The notes beneath the pieces are model-generated. The model was given only the letters and a program-made list of their open reading frames with translations. It was not told the origin of the DNA and made no database searches. DNA of 64,000 nucleotides from Bacteroidales bacterium UBA4293 (lineage in GTDB: Bacteria > Bacteroidota > Bacteroidia > Bacteroidales > Bacteroidaceae): assembly GCA_002395835.1 (NCBI GenBank), contig DGVD01000018.1:310001-374000 (forward strand). Direction: 5' to 3'. Shown one piece after another: positions 43,644-51,622 of this stretch. The first letter of the stretch is position 1. Each line of letters begins with the position of its first letter. The position numbers and the translations under genes are program-made.

Positions 43644-44465
43644 CTAATTATAAATACGTTCATGCATACTTTTATCTTCCATAAAACAAGGATGTACTGG
43701 CCCAAATCCCTTGCCGAAAACGTATTCAGCACCTAAGCTAATCGCCCTACTTATAAATTCCTCTCCCTTAGCTAATGCATCATTGAGGGGATAACCCTTT
43801 GCCAGATAAGTTGCTATGGCAGAACTAAAAGAATCTCCCGTCCCATTCACATTGTGCGTGTCAATCCAAGGCTTGGTAAAGACCTTGACTTCACCTGTCT
43901 TATGGTTATAAAGATAGTCGCTCTGCTGGTTTCCTATCCGGATAGATTTTATAACAGCAGAACAACCCCACTTTCCAAATTCACGTATTTCCTGTGAAAC
44001 ATTTACTAATGGATGACCTAGTAGCACCTCAGCTTCACGCCGATTCGGTGTAATAAGAGTGGCCAATGGGAACAAATCGTTCTTGTAAGCATCAATAGAC
44101 TCCGTGCTAACCAAGACCTCCCCATTAGAATTTACAACCACAGGATCCACAATCAAAGGCACACTCGGGTACTTTTTCAGTAGTTTTGCTACAGCCTTTA
44201 TAATTTCAGGACGAGGCATCACACCTGTTTTAATGCAACGTGCACCTACATCACCAAGAAAAGACTCTGCCTGAGAAATAATTAAGTCAGTAGGCAAAGG
44301 CGTTATACTTTTTACGTGACTGGTGTCCTCATCCACAATACAAGTGAGGGCACAAGCGGCATAACCTCCACAAGCAGTAATAGCCTTAATATCTGCCTGC
44401 ATGCCTGCAGAGCCTAAAGGCTCACTCCCGGCAATTAAGAACACAATGTCTAGTGACTTCTTCAT
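43644..44465 (-). CDS. thiD: ThiD-like hydroxymethylpyrimidine (phosphate) kinase
   Basis: 273 residues from 44465 (MKKSLDIVFLIAGSEPLGSAG); an in-frame ATG at 44492 is possible. GSAGMQADIKAITACGGYAACALT, VDPVVVNSNGEVL, ITPNRREAEVLLG and HNVNGTGDSFSSAIA are the ribokinase-fold motifs of HMP/HMP-P kinases, the Asp of GTGDSF being the catalytic base. Thiamine pyrimidine phosphorylation is the most likely job, but no other thiamine genes are adjacent and pyridoxal-type activity is an alternative. Confidence 0.82.
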   Translation of the reverse strand: MKKSLDIVFLIAGSEPLGSAGMQADIKAITACGGYAACALTCIVDEDTSHVKSITPLPTDLIISQAESFLGDVGARCIKTGVMPRPEIIKAVAKLLKKYPSVPLIVDPVVVNSNGEVLVSTESIDAYKNDLFPLATLITPNRREAEVLLGHPLVNVSQEIREFGKWGCSAVIKSIRIGNQQSDYLYNHKTGEVKVFTKPWIDTHNVNGTGDSFSSAIATYLAKGYPLNDALAKGEEFISRAISLGAEYVFGKGFGPVHPCFMEDKSMHERIYN

Positions 44466-44522
44466 GTCAAATTCAATTAATATGGGCCGCAAATTTACGA
44501 TTTTATTTTGATTTCTTTTATA

Positions 44523-44554
44523 TTTGGCTCTTCAATTAAAAAGATTTATATTTG
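44523..44554 (+). promoter_or_regulatory. Bacteroides-type promoter for the M18 peptidase operon
   Basis: TTTG (44523-44526) and TATATTTG (44547-44554) separated by exactly 20 bp; start codon at 44577. Confidence 0.7.
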
Positions 44555-44576
44555 CAAAAAGTAAAAACCAAATATT

Positions 44577-45869
44577 ATGATTCAAAGTCTTATTGATTTT
44601 CTCAACAATTCTCCTGTCAACTTTTTAGCAGTGAAAAACATTGCTGACCGATTAGAAGAAGCAGGGTTTCAACGGCTCGATGCAACCGAACAAATTTCCG
44701 ACCTTCAGCCAGGTGATCAGTTTTACCTAACAAAAAATGATTCTTCCATTTATGCCTTCCGATTAGGAGAGCAGACACTAGGGGAAGGCGGTTTCCATAT
44801 CATTTGTGCTCACTGTGATTCCCCAACCTTCAGAATTAAGCCCAATGCTGAGATGATAGGAGAAGGTGGAGTTGTCCGCTTGAATACCGAAGTTTATGGA
44901 GGCCCAATACTTTCCACTTGGTTTGACCGCCCACTTAGCCTAGCAGGACGAGTTATTCTGAAAACGGATGATCCACTACATCCCATTACGAAATTACTTC
45001 ACATCAAACGGCCTTTATTACAGATTCCTAATCTAGCCATACACTTCAATCGCCAAGTAAACGACGGAGTCAAACTAAGTAAGCAAAAAGATACACTACC
45101 CATCCTTGGCATAATAACCAGTAGCCTAGAACGTGAAAACATCCTTTTAAATATTATCAGTGAAGAACTGGATGTAGAGATTGAAGACATTTTGGACTTC
45201 GACCTTTATCTGTATGATTTCACTCCATCTTGTACTTTTGGCCTACACAACGAGTTCATTTCAAGTGGACGATTAGACGACCTTTCCATGGTTCATGCCG
45301 GATTAGAAGCACTTCTCCAGGCACAGCCATCCATTCCCGAAACTACACAGGTTCTGGCTATCTTTGACAATGAAGAGACTGGTTCTCAGACTAAACAAGG
45401 TGCAGGAAGTCCATTCTTAAGCCATCTGCTCCAACGAATAAATTTAACTGAAGGTGGCACACCGGAGGATTACTTCCGAGCTATTGAAAAAGCATTCATG
45501 ATATCTGCTGACAATGCACATGCCTGGCATCCTAATTATCCTGAGAAAATGGACCCGACCAATCATCCTTTAATGGGAAACGGTCCTGTAATTAAGTTTA
45601 ACGCTGCCCAGAAATATGCAAGTGATGCGGTTTCTGCAGCTATCTTTGCCAGCATCTGTGAAAAAGCTGGTGTACCCTGCCAGCGGTTCGTTAATCACAG
45701 TGACATTGCAGGTGGCAGTACTTTAGGGAATATTCTGGCCTCTTCTCTCCCACTACGCGGTGTGGATATGGGTAATCCTATCTGGGGTATGCATAGTTGC
45801 CGTGAAACAGGCTCAGTAGCAGACCATAATTATTGCATCCGTGCTTTTCGTCAATTTTATGAATTATGA
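44577..45869 (+). CDS. M18 family aspartyl aminopeptidase
   Basis: 430 residues. The di-zinc ligands are visible in order: His in CAHCDSPTFRIKPN, Asp in SSGRLDDLSMVHA, Glu-Glu in FDNEETGSQTKQGAGSPFL, Asp in SADNAHAWHPNY, and the final His in GMHSCRETGSVADH. These enzymes remove N-terminal acidic residues from peptides in the cytoplasm. It overlaps the next gene by 4 bp (ATGA). Confidence 0.95.
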   Translation: MIQSLIDFLNNSPVNFLAVKNIADRLEEAGFQRLDATEQISDLQPGDQFYLTKNDSSIYAFRLGEQTLGEGGFHIICAHCDSPTFRIKPNAEMIGEGGVVRLNTEVYGGPILSTWFDRPLSLAGRVILKTDDPLHPITKLLHIKRPLLQIPNLAIHFNRQVNDGVKLSKQKDTLPILGIITSSLERENILLNIISEELDVEIEDILDFDLYLYDFTPSCTFGLHNEFISSGRLDDLSMVHAGLEALLQAQPSIPETTQVLAIFDNEETGSQTKQGAGSPFLSHLLQRINLTEGGTPEDYFRAIEKAFMISADNAHAWHPNYPEKMDPTNHPLMGNGPVIKFNAAQKYASDAVSAAIFASICEKAGVPCQRFVNHSDIAGGSTLGNILASSLPLRGVDMGNPIWGMHSCRETGSVADHNYCIRAFRQFYEL

Positions 45870-46564
45870 AAAAATATAACAACAGTCCTGGAGGAAGAGT
45901 TTTAAACTTTATCCGAGAACTTTCTAATCACAATAACCGCGAATGGTTTGCAGAGCATAAAGCTGATTACGAAGAGGCCAAAGCACTCTTTGAACAGATG
46001 GTGCAAGACGCCATTCTTCGTATATCCACTTTCGACAAGAGTGTAGAAATGCTTCAACCGAAAGACTGCACTTATCGAATTTACCGAGATATCCGCTTTA
46101 GCGAAGACAAAAGTCCATTCAAACGGCACATGGGGGCCTACATCTGTGCCCGTGGCAAGCAATCAATACACGGAGGATACTACATCCATCTCCAACCCGA
46201 AGGATGTTTATTGGCTGGTGGTTGCTATTATTTCCCTCCCAAATTGCTTCAACAGGTTCGCCATACCATCATTGACAATATAGATGAGTACCGAGCCATA
46301 GTGGACTCTCCAGAGTTTAAAAAATACTATCCTGTCATTGGTGAGGAACAGTTAAAAGGAGCCCCTAAAGGCTTTAAAAAAGACAATCCTTACTTAAAAT
46401 ACATTCAGCCAAAGCAGTATGACACCATGTATGCTGTTCCTGATGAGTTCTTTTGTTCTCCGGATTGGCTAGATAACCTGGAAAATGCGTTCCGCCCTTT
46501 GAAAAAATTCTTGGATTTTATCAACTATCCTGTAGACGAATATTTAGATAATAATAATGACTAA
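45866..46564 (+). CDS. DUF2461 family protein
   Basis: 232 residues. FIRELSNHNNREWFAEHKADYEEAK, YRIYRDIRFSEDKSPFKRHMGAYI and GGYYIHLQPEGCLLAGGCYYFPP are the DUF2461 hallmarks. Function unknown. Coupled to the peptidase gene. Confidence 0.93.
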   Translation: MKKYNNSPGGRVLNFIRELSNHNNREWFAEHKADYEEAKALFEQMVQDAILRISTFDKSVEMLQPKDCTYRIYRDIRFSEDKSPFKRHMGAYICARGKQSIHGGYYIHLQPEGCLLAGGCYYFPPKLLQQVRHTIIDNIDEYRAIVDSPEFKKYYPVIGEEQLKGAPKGFKKDNPYLKYIQPKQYDTMYAVPDEFFCSPDWLDNLENAFRPLKKFLDFINYPVDEYLDNNND

Positions 46565-46582
46565 ACCTATACCTTTTTTTAA

Positions 46583-48928
46583 ATGAAAAAAACATTTCTA
46601 ACAACATGTGCCATTCTAGGAATGGTCATTAGCTCTTGTACAGATGCACCTGTAGAGCGTGTATGGAATGATGGCATCAACATCATACCTCAACCAGTAG
46701 AACTTCAAGTGGGACAAGGCCATTTCACACTGACAAATTCCACCTCCATTACTTTCAATGATGAAGGGCTAAAGCCTGTAGGTACTTTTTTTGCAGAGAA
46801 ACTATCCAAAGCTACAGGCTATAACATCGCAATTGAAGATAAGGCTCAAAGTACGGGAATCAATATCGTGCTGGATCCAAAACTAAATTTAGAAGAAGAG
46901 GGCTACCATCTCACTGTTACTTCTAGCAATGTAAATCTAGAAGCCAAAACTCCTCAAGGTGCTTTTTATGGAATGCAAACATTCCTACAGTTGCTACCTG
47001 CTGAGATTGAAAGCCAAAGCAAAATTAAAAATATCGAATGGATAGCTCCTGCAGTAGAAATCACAGATTTTCCACGATATAGCTACCGTGGTTTCCATGT
47101 AGATCCATGCCGACACTTCTGGACAGTAGAGGAAACCAAGAAAATCATCGATGCAATGTCTCTTTACAAAATAAACAAGATGCATTGGCATATTACAGAA
47201 GACCAAGGTTGGCGTGTGGAAATCAAGAAATATCCAAAACTTACCGAAGTTGGAGCATACCGCACAGAAGGTGACGGTAGTAAATATGGAGGATTCTATA
47301 CCCAAGAAGAAATAAAAGAGATCGTAGCATACGCAGCAGAACGTTGTATTGAGGTAATTCCAGAGGTCGATCTACCAGGACACATGGCAGCAGCTATAGC
47401 TGCATATCCAGACCTTTCTTGTACTGGTATTAAAATTGATCCTAGGATTGTTTGGGGTGTTGAAGATATCGTTATGTGCCCTGGAAAAGAAAACATGTTC
47501 ACTTTCCTACAAGACGTATTTGATGAGTTAGCCCCATTATTCCCTAGCAAATACTTCCACGTGGGAGGAGATGAGTGTCCAAAAAGTGAATGGAAGAAAT
47601 GCCCGCTCTGCCAAGCTAGAATTAAGACAGAAGGCATCAAGGCCAAGAATGGATACACTGCAGAACAAGGTTTGCAGTCATATGTACTACATCGTGTAGA
47701 GCAGATGCTGACTAAACATGGTAAGAAAATCATCGGTTGGGATGAAATCTTAGAAGGAGGTCTGAGCCCAGAATCTACAGTTATGTCATGGAGAGGAACT
47801 GAAGGAGGCATTTCAGCAGCAGTTCAAGGTCACGATGCTATTATGTCTCCAGCATCTGATGGCTTATACTTAGATAATTTTCAGGGAGATCCAAAGATTA
47901 GCCCTGTTGCCATAGGTGGTTTCTCTACTCTGAAGAGAGTATATAGTTATAACCCTACTCCAGACACTTTGAAAGTATTAAATATGGATCACCATATCAT
48001 TGGTGTTCAAGGAAATGTTTGGTCGGAATACCTTCCTACTGCAGATATTATGGAATACCGAATGTTCCCACGTATTCTAGCTGTAGCTGAAGTTGGGTGG
48101 ACCCCTAACGAGAAGAAAGATTACGATGACTTTGAACGTCGTTTGAATAATACTCTAGTCCGTCTGGATTATCATAACATCAACTATTATATACCACAGC
48201 CAGAGCAGCCAAATGGTTCTTGTAATTTCGTAGCATTTACAGATTCTGCCAAATTAGAATTTACTACCAGCTATCCACATACTATTGTCTACACCCTAGA
48301 TGGCAGTGATCCGAAAGCTGGTTCTAATGAATATAAAGAACCTATCATTCTCAAAGATAGTAAGACTCTTAAGATTTGCACTCTTTTGCCAAGTGGTAAA
48401 ACAAGCCCTATTCGTACCATTACTGTTGAAAAGCAGGAGCTATCACCAGCCACAGTCTTAGAGGCAAAACAACCTGGTCTTAAGATGAAGAAGACCTATG
48501 GTTATTATCTAAATTCTAAGGAACTTGAAAAAGCTACAGAGTGGGAAGAAGTAACCATTAAGAGCACCTTCGATATCAGAAGCCAAGAACCTACTACTGA
48601 GTCAATGCGTGATGCTAAGTATTACAGTGCCATAGCAGAAGGTTTTGTAGATATACCTGAAGATGGTGTTTACTTCATAAGTAGCAACAATGATGAAGTA
48701 TGGATTGATAATAAATTATTAATAAACAATGCCAATGAAGTCAAGCGTTTCTCACATCATGACACCTCCATGGCCTTAGCCAAAGGATTGCATAGCATCA
48801 AGATCGTATTTTGTGGAAACATCACAGGTGGTTGGCCAACACAATGGGACGATGCGAGTGTCCAATTACGCAAATCAGATGCTGAATGCTTTCAACCAAT
48901 AAAACCTGAACAATTGTTCTACAAATAA
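46583..48928 (+). CDS. GH20 beta-N-acetylhexosaminidase lipoprotein
   Basis: 781 residues. Lipoprotein signal ending at Cys19 (VISSC); the next residues, TDAP, lack the acidic surface-export pattern, suggesting a periplasmic location. Order: GH20b domain (about 30-160), GH20 barrel (165-510) with catalytic Asp330-Glu331 (HVGGDECPK), an Ig-like C-terminal hexosaminidase domain (about 545-620, TIVYTLDGSDPKAGSNEY), and a PA14-like domain (about 650-770, DGVYFISSNNDEVWIDNKLL). It releases terminal GlcNAc or GalNAc from glycans. Last of a three-gene operon. Confidence 0.95.
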   Translation: MKKTFLTTCAILGMVISSCTDAPVERVWNDGINIIPQPVELQVGQGHFTLTNSTSITFNDEGLKPVGTFFAEKLSKATGYNIAIEDKAQSTGINIVLDPKLNLEEEGYHLTVTSSNVNLEAKTPQGAFYGMQTFLQLLPAEIESQSKIKNIEWIAPAVEITDFPRYSYRGFHVDPCRHFWTVEETKKIIDAMSLYKINKMHWHITEDQGWRVEIKKYPKLTEVGAYRTEGDGSKYGGFYTQEEIKEIVAYAAERCIEVIPEVDLPGHMAAAIAAYPDLSCTGIKIDPRIVWGVEDIVMCPGKENMFTFLQDVFDELAPLFPSKYFHVGGDECPKSEWKKCPLCQARIKTEGIKAKNGYTAEQGLQSYVLHRVEQMLTKHGKKIIGWDEILEGGLSPESTVMSWRGTEGGISAAVQGHDAIMSPASDGLYLDNFQGDPKISPVAIGGFSTLKRVYSYNPTPDTLKVLNMDHHIIGVQGNVWSEYLPTADIMEYRMFPRILAVAEVGWTPNEKKDYDDFERRLNNTLVRLDYHNINYYIPQPEQPNGSCNFVAFTDSAKLEFTTSYPHTIVYTLDGSDPKAGSNEYKEPIILKDSKTLKICTLLPSGKTSPIRTITVEKQELSPATVLEAKQPGLKMKKTYGYYLNSKELEKATEWEEVTIKSTFDIRSQEPTTESMRDAKYYSAIAEGFVDIPEDGVYFISSNNDEVWIDNKLLINNANEVKRFSHHDTSMALAKGLHSIKIVFCGNITGGWPTQWDDASVQLRKSDAECFQPIKPEQLFYK

Positions 48929-48936
48929 AATTAAAT

Positions 48937-48975
48937 CAAAAAAGGAAGGAGCTACTACAGTTCCTTCCTTTTTTC
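48937..48975 (+). terminator. Terminator after the hexosaminidase gene
   Basis: AAAAGGAAGGA near 48940-48950 pairs with TCCTTCCTTTT (48962-48972), followed by T residues. Confidence 0.8.
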
Positions 48976-48990
48976 TAATCTATTTATCAT

Positions 48991-49389
48991 TTATAAAATA
49001 CTTTTCAACTCCTCTTCGTCAAACTCTCCAAACCATTCATGTAATTTACTTTTAGCCTTCTGCTCAATTTGTTCATTGACATTTGCCTGCACAGAATGAT
49101 ATGCCCAAAGCAAAGCTGCCAAATCATCAGAAAATCCCAAAACAGGAATAGAGTCTGGAATTAGATCAATAGGAAGGATCAAATAGCCTAAAGCACCTAG
49201 AATCTTCAGTTTATCCTCACGACTCACAGTATCACATGTCAGCACATAATACAGCAATAGAGCCAGATAAACCACCTTAATCCCCATTTTCTTGGCAAAT
49301 TTCTTCAGCTTTTCCCAAAATTCTCCCTCAGAAAAGTGTTTAACATACTTTTCCATGTCCTTTTGTGTCTCATTGTTAGTTTCTTCCAT
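48991..49389 (-). CDS. YkvA family (DUF1232) protein
   Basis: 132 residues. The DUF1232 core is LTCDTVSREDKLKILGALGYLILPIDLIPDSIPVLGFSDDLAALLWAY, with hydrophobic stretches that may form membrane helices. Function unknown; the family is common as a single gene. Confidence 0.92.
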   Translation of the reverse strand: MEETNNETQKDMEKYVKHFSEGEFWEKLKKFAKKMGIKVVYLALLLYYVLTCDTVSREDKLKILGALGYLILPIDLIPDSIPVLGFSDDLAALLWAYHSVQANVNEQIEQKAKSKLHEWFGEFDEEELKSIL

Positions 49390-49421
49390 TATAGTCTGTC
49401 TTTATTGGTTAAACATAATGA

Positions 49422-49429
49422 CAAAACTA
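49422..49429 (-). promoter_or_regulatory. Possible -7 box for the YkvA gene
   Basis: The minus strand reads TAGTTTTG (plus 49422-49429), 32 bp before the start at 49389. No clear -33 element. Confidence 0.4.
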
Positions 49430-49545
49430 CAACTAATATGCCAATAACATACCCAATCTGAAACGAACTTAAATTATCAACTGCAATTTTAACTTTCATT
49501 ATCTATTTTAATTACAAGCACAACATTTTATTTTACAAAAAAGAT

Positions 49546-49553
49546 TATATTTG
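49546..49553 (+). promoter_or_regulatory. Promoter -7 box for the lipase-like gene
   Basis: TATATTTG at 49546-49553, 20 bp before the start codon at 49574. Confidence 0.55.
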
Positions 49554-49573
49554 CAACAAAATCATCTAACTCT

Positions 49574-50503
49574 ATGGATACAGAACTGGATTTTAAACAT
49601 TTTAAAAAATTTATCGACTCTTATAAACTGGGAGTCTTTCACCTGAACCGTGAGCACAACTTAAGTAGGAATAGCTTGGAAAGGTTAGCCCTGACTTCTA
49701 TTTCTGAGATTAAGAACCCACCTCCTAGGCAAGTTGGTTTCTTAGCTACATCTTTCGCCAGTTCTGCCATTAGCTTTTCCAATGACTTTCTAAAAAGCCT
49801 CAGTAAATTTGAAGCTATCCTGAACAACAGCAACCGTGACAAGTTCTTGGCTCGTTACAAAGAACCTCATACCCTTTTAACTACAAAGATAGAAGATTCC
49901 CTTGTTCACGATGCTGCACAAATAGCTCTTCATGTCTATGGAGATGAACAAGATGCAGTTATACCATCAGGATGGAAAAAGCAAGAGTTCAAACCTTCTT
50001 ACAAGCAAAAAAGTGACTTGAAATATGGTCTATATCAAAAAGGAAATCAATACATTTATGCCATTGCTGGTACAGATAATATAGGAGATTGGGGTACGAA
50101 TCTTTCACAGTTCTTTTTGGGACAATCTGATGAATACGATGACACTTATGAGATTGTAAAAGAACTTGTTCAAAAAGTAGACAATCTCATTCTAGTAGGA
50201 CACTCCAAGGGAGGAGGTCAAGCTGCATACGGAGCCATAAGAATCAATGAAAACGGTAATATAATTATAAAAGCCATCACATTTAATCCTATTGGAACTC
50301 AGGAGAAACAGCCTGTGGTCAAAGATTACATACAAACCTATATTAATCTGGATGACCCACTAAATCTGTTTTTAGATTTTATCGGCATCAACCAGGCAGA
50401 TGGAGTGAGGCACTATCTTTCACCATCAGACGATAACACCGGCTCTATCATCGATGGTCATGACATGAAAGATGTAATCCGAACACTAAATAGTTTAAAG
50501 TAG
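49574..50503 (+). CDS. Class-3-lipase-like alpha/beta-hydrolase
   Basis: 309 residues, no signal peptide. Residues ~145-300 form a lipase-class-3-type hydrolase: AIAGTDNIGDWGTNLSQFF is the oxyanion strand and loop, LVGHSKGGG places the nucleophile at Ser211, YINLDDPLNL gives Asp260/261, and IDGHDMKDV gives His296, a complete catalytic triad. The N-terminal ~140 residues are helical with no domain I recognise. It has its own promoter and terminator but lies directly upstream of the GTPase/SEDS/PBP operon. It could be a phospholipase tied to that system or an unrelated neighbour. Confidence 0.75.
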   Translation: MDTELDFKHFKKFIDSYKLGVFHLNREHNLSRNSLERLALTSISEIKNPPPRQVGFLATSFASSAISFSNDFLKSLSKFEAILNNSNRDKFLARYKEPHTLLTTKIEDSLVHDAAQIALHVYGDEQDAVIPSGWKKQEFKPSYKQKSDLKYGLYQKGNQYIYAIAGTDNIGDWGTNLSQFFLGQSDEYDDTYEIVKELVQKVDNLILVGHSKGGGQAAYGAIRINENGNIIIKAITFNPIGTQEKQPVVKDYIQTYINLDDPLNLFLDFIGINQADGVRHYLSPSDDNTGSIIDGHDMKDVIRTLNSLK

Positions 50504-50520
50504 CTATTAATAACGAAAGA

Positions 50521-50560
50521 AAAGAAGCAGTGAGCAAATAATTGTCCACTGCTTTTTCTT
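50521..50560 (+). terminator. Terminator after the lipase-like gene
   Basis: AAGCAGTG (50525-50532) pairs with CACTGCTT (50547-50554), followed by TTTCTTTT. It separates the lipase-like gene from the operon promoters. Confidence 0.75.
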
Positions 50561-50652
50561 TTACATTTGTCTGCACCATTTTCTCTTATTATGGCATATT
50601 TATTGTATTAGATATTTAAATAAAAATAACATTAAATGCAGAGATTTTTTTC

Positions 50653-50660
50653 TATCTTTG
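50653..50660 (+). promoter_or_regulatory. Operon promoter -7 box, distal copy
   Basis: TATCTTTG at 50653-50660 in the context TTCTATCTTTG, 50 bp before the start at 50711. Confidence 0.55.
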
Positions 50661-50691
50661 CCCATAATATGATAAAAGGAAACATTAATTC

Positions 50692-50699
50692 TATCTTTG
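50692..50699 (+). promoter_or_regulatory. Operon promoter -7 box, proximal copy
   Basis: A second TATCTTTG, again in TTCTATCTTTG, 39 bp downstream of the first and only 11 bp before the start codon at 50711. Confidence 0.45.
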
Positions 50700-50710
50700 G
50701 AAATAGCTAA

Positions 50711-51610
50711 ATGCAAAACGACTTGAAATACGGATTATCCTTTGCCCTCTGCGGAATAGCACTTATCTGTTTTGCTATAGGTTGCTTTCTGGGACTAAAT
50801 TATTGGACTGAAGGAAATTTGATAATTCCAATTGCTACAACTATTATCGGATGCTATACTGTATGCCGATGCATTGTTATTGCATGTCAATCAAAATCAA
50901 TGCGTAACAAGCGGATGGGACTTATAAGAGAATTTACATCTTGCATCATCATCCTTTTATTTTTATTAGCCGGAAGCTTACCTTTTACGAAGTTCCTACA
51001 AATCCTAGATAAAGAAGAAAGGCTGAAAACAGAGGTAAAGCAGACCGTGAATTCCATTTCTCAAATAGATTCTCTCTATCTTGCCTATGCTCAGCAGCGA
51101 GTGGAAAATTACCGCATGCACTTGGACAGTTTATCTACAAAAAGCAAAGAATACCAAGAAGAAATTGGCGGAGTTTCCAAGACTTATGGAAAAGGGGACA
51201 TTAAGGGAGTACAAATAAAAAATGCGACGGCTAGTCTAAAACGTAGGCTAATCCCAGAGCAAACAGACACCATCATTTCACGACGTCAAGAATGGCTTAA
51301 GAGCATTGGAAACGTGAATGTTTGGAATTATGCCACTCCTAAAAACATAAAAGTAATTTCTTCTGCCGGTAGTAAATGGACAAACGACTACAAAACAGTT
51401 TCTCAAATCATTTATAAAGGAGAGAATGCCCAACCATTCTCATATCCAGAATTAAATGAAAACCTAGAAACATTTAGAGCTGATTTCACGCAGTTTCATG
51501 CACCTGATTTTCGCTGTATACTAATATCATTATGCTGTTTCGGCCTTATACTGCTGCCCTACCTAATTACGCGTCGTAAAAAGAACAGGGCTGATGGCAC
51601 TCATGAATAA
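50711..51610 (+). CDS. Four-TM membrane protein, first gene of the GTPase/SEDS/PBP operon
   Basis: 299 residues. Membrane helices at about 8-30, 36-58, 74-96 and 267-286 enclose one large extracytoplasmic segment (97-265), whose first part is probably a coiled coil (KEERLKTEVKQTVNSISQIDSLYLAYAQQRVENYRMHLDSL). The C-terminal tail is basic (RRKKN). I do not recognise a domain. The next gene starts 12 bp later, so it is a structural or docking part of the same system by position. Confidence 0.8.
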   Translation: MQNDLKYGLSFALCGIALICFAIGCFLGLNYWTEGNLIIPIATTIIGCYTVCRCIVIACQSKSMRNKRMGLIREFTSCIIILLFLLAGSLPFTKFLQILDKEERLKTEVKQTVNSISQIDSLYLAYAQQRVENYRMHLDSLSTKSKEYQEEIGGVSKTYGKGDIKGVQIKNATASLKRRLIPEQTDTIISRRQEWLKSIGNVNVWNYATPKNIKVISSAGSKWTNDYKTVSQIIYKGENAQPFSYPELNENLETFRADFTQFHAPDFRCILISLCCFGLILLPYLITRRKKNRADGTHE

Positions 51611-51622
51611 AAGACTAGAAAT

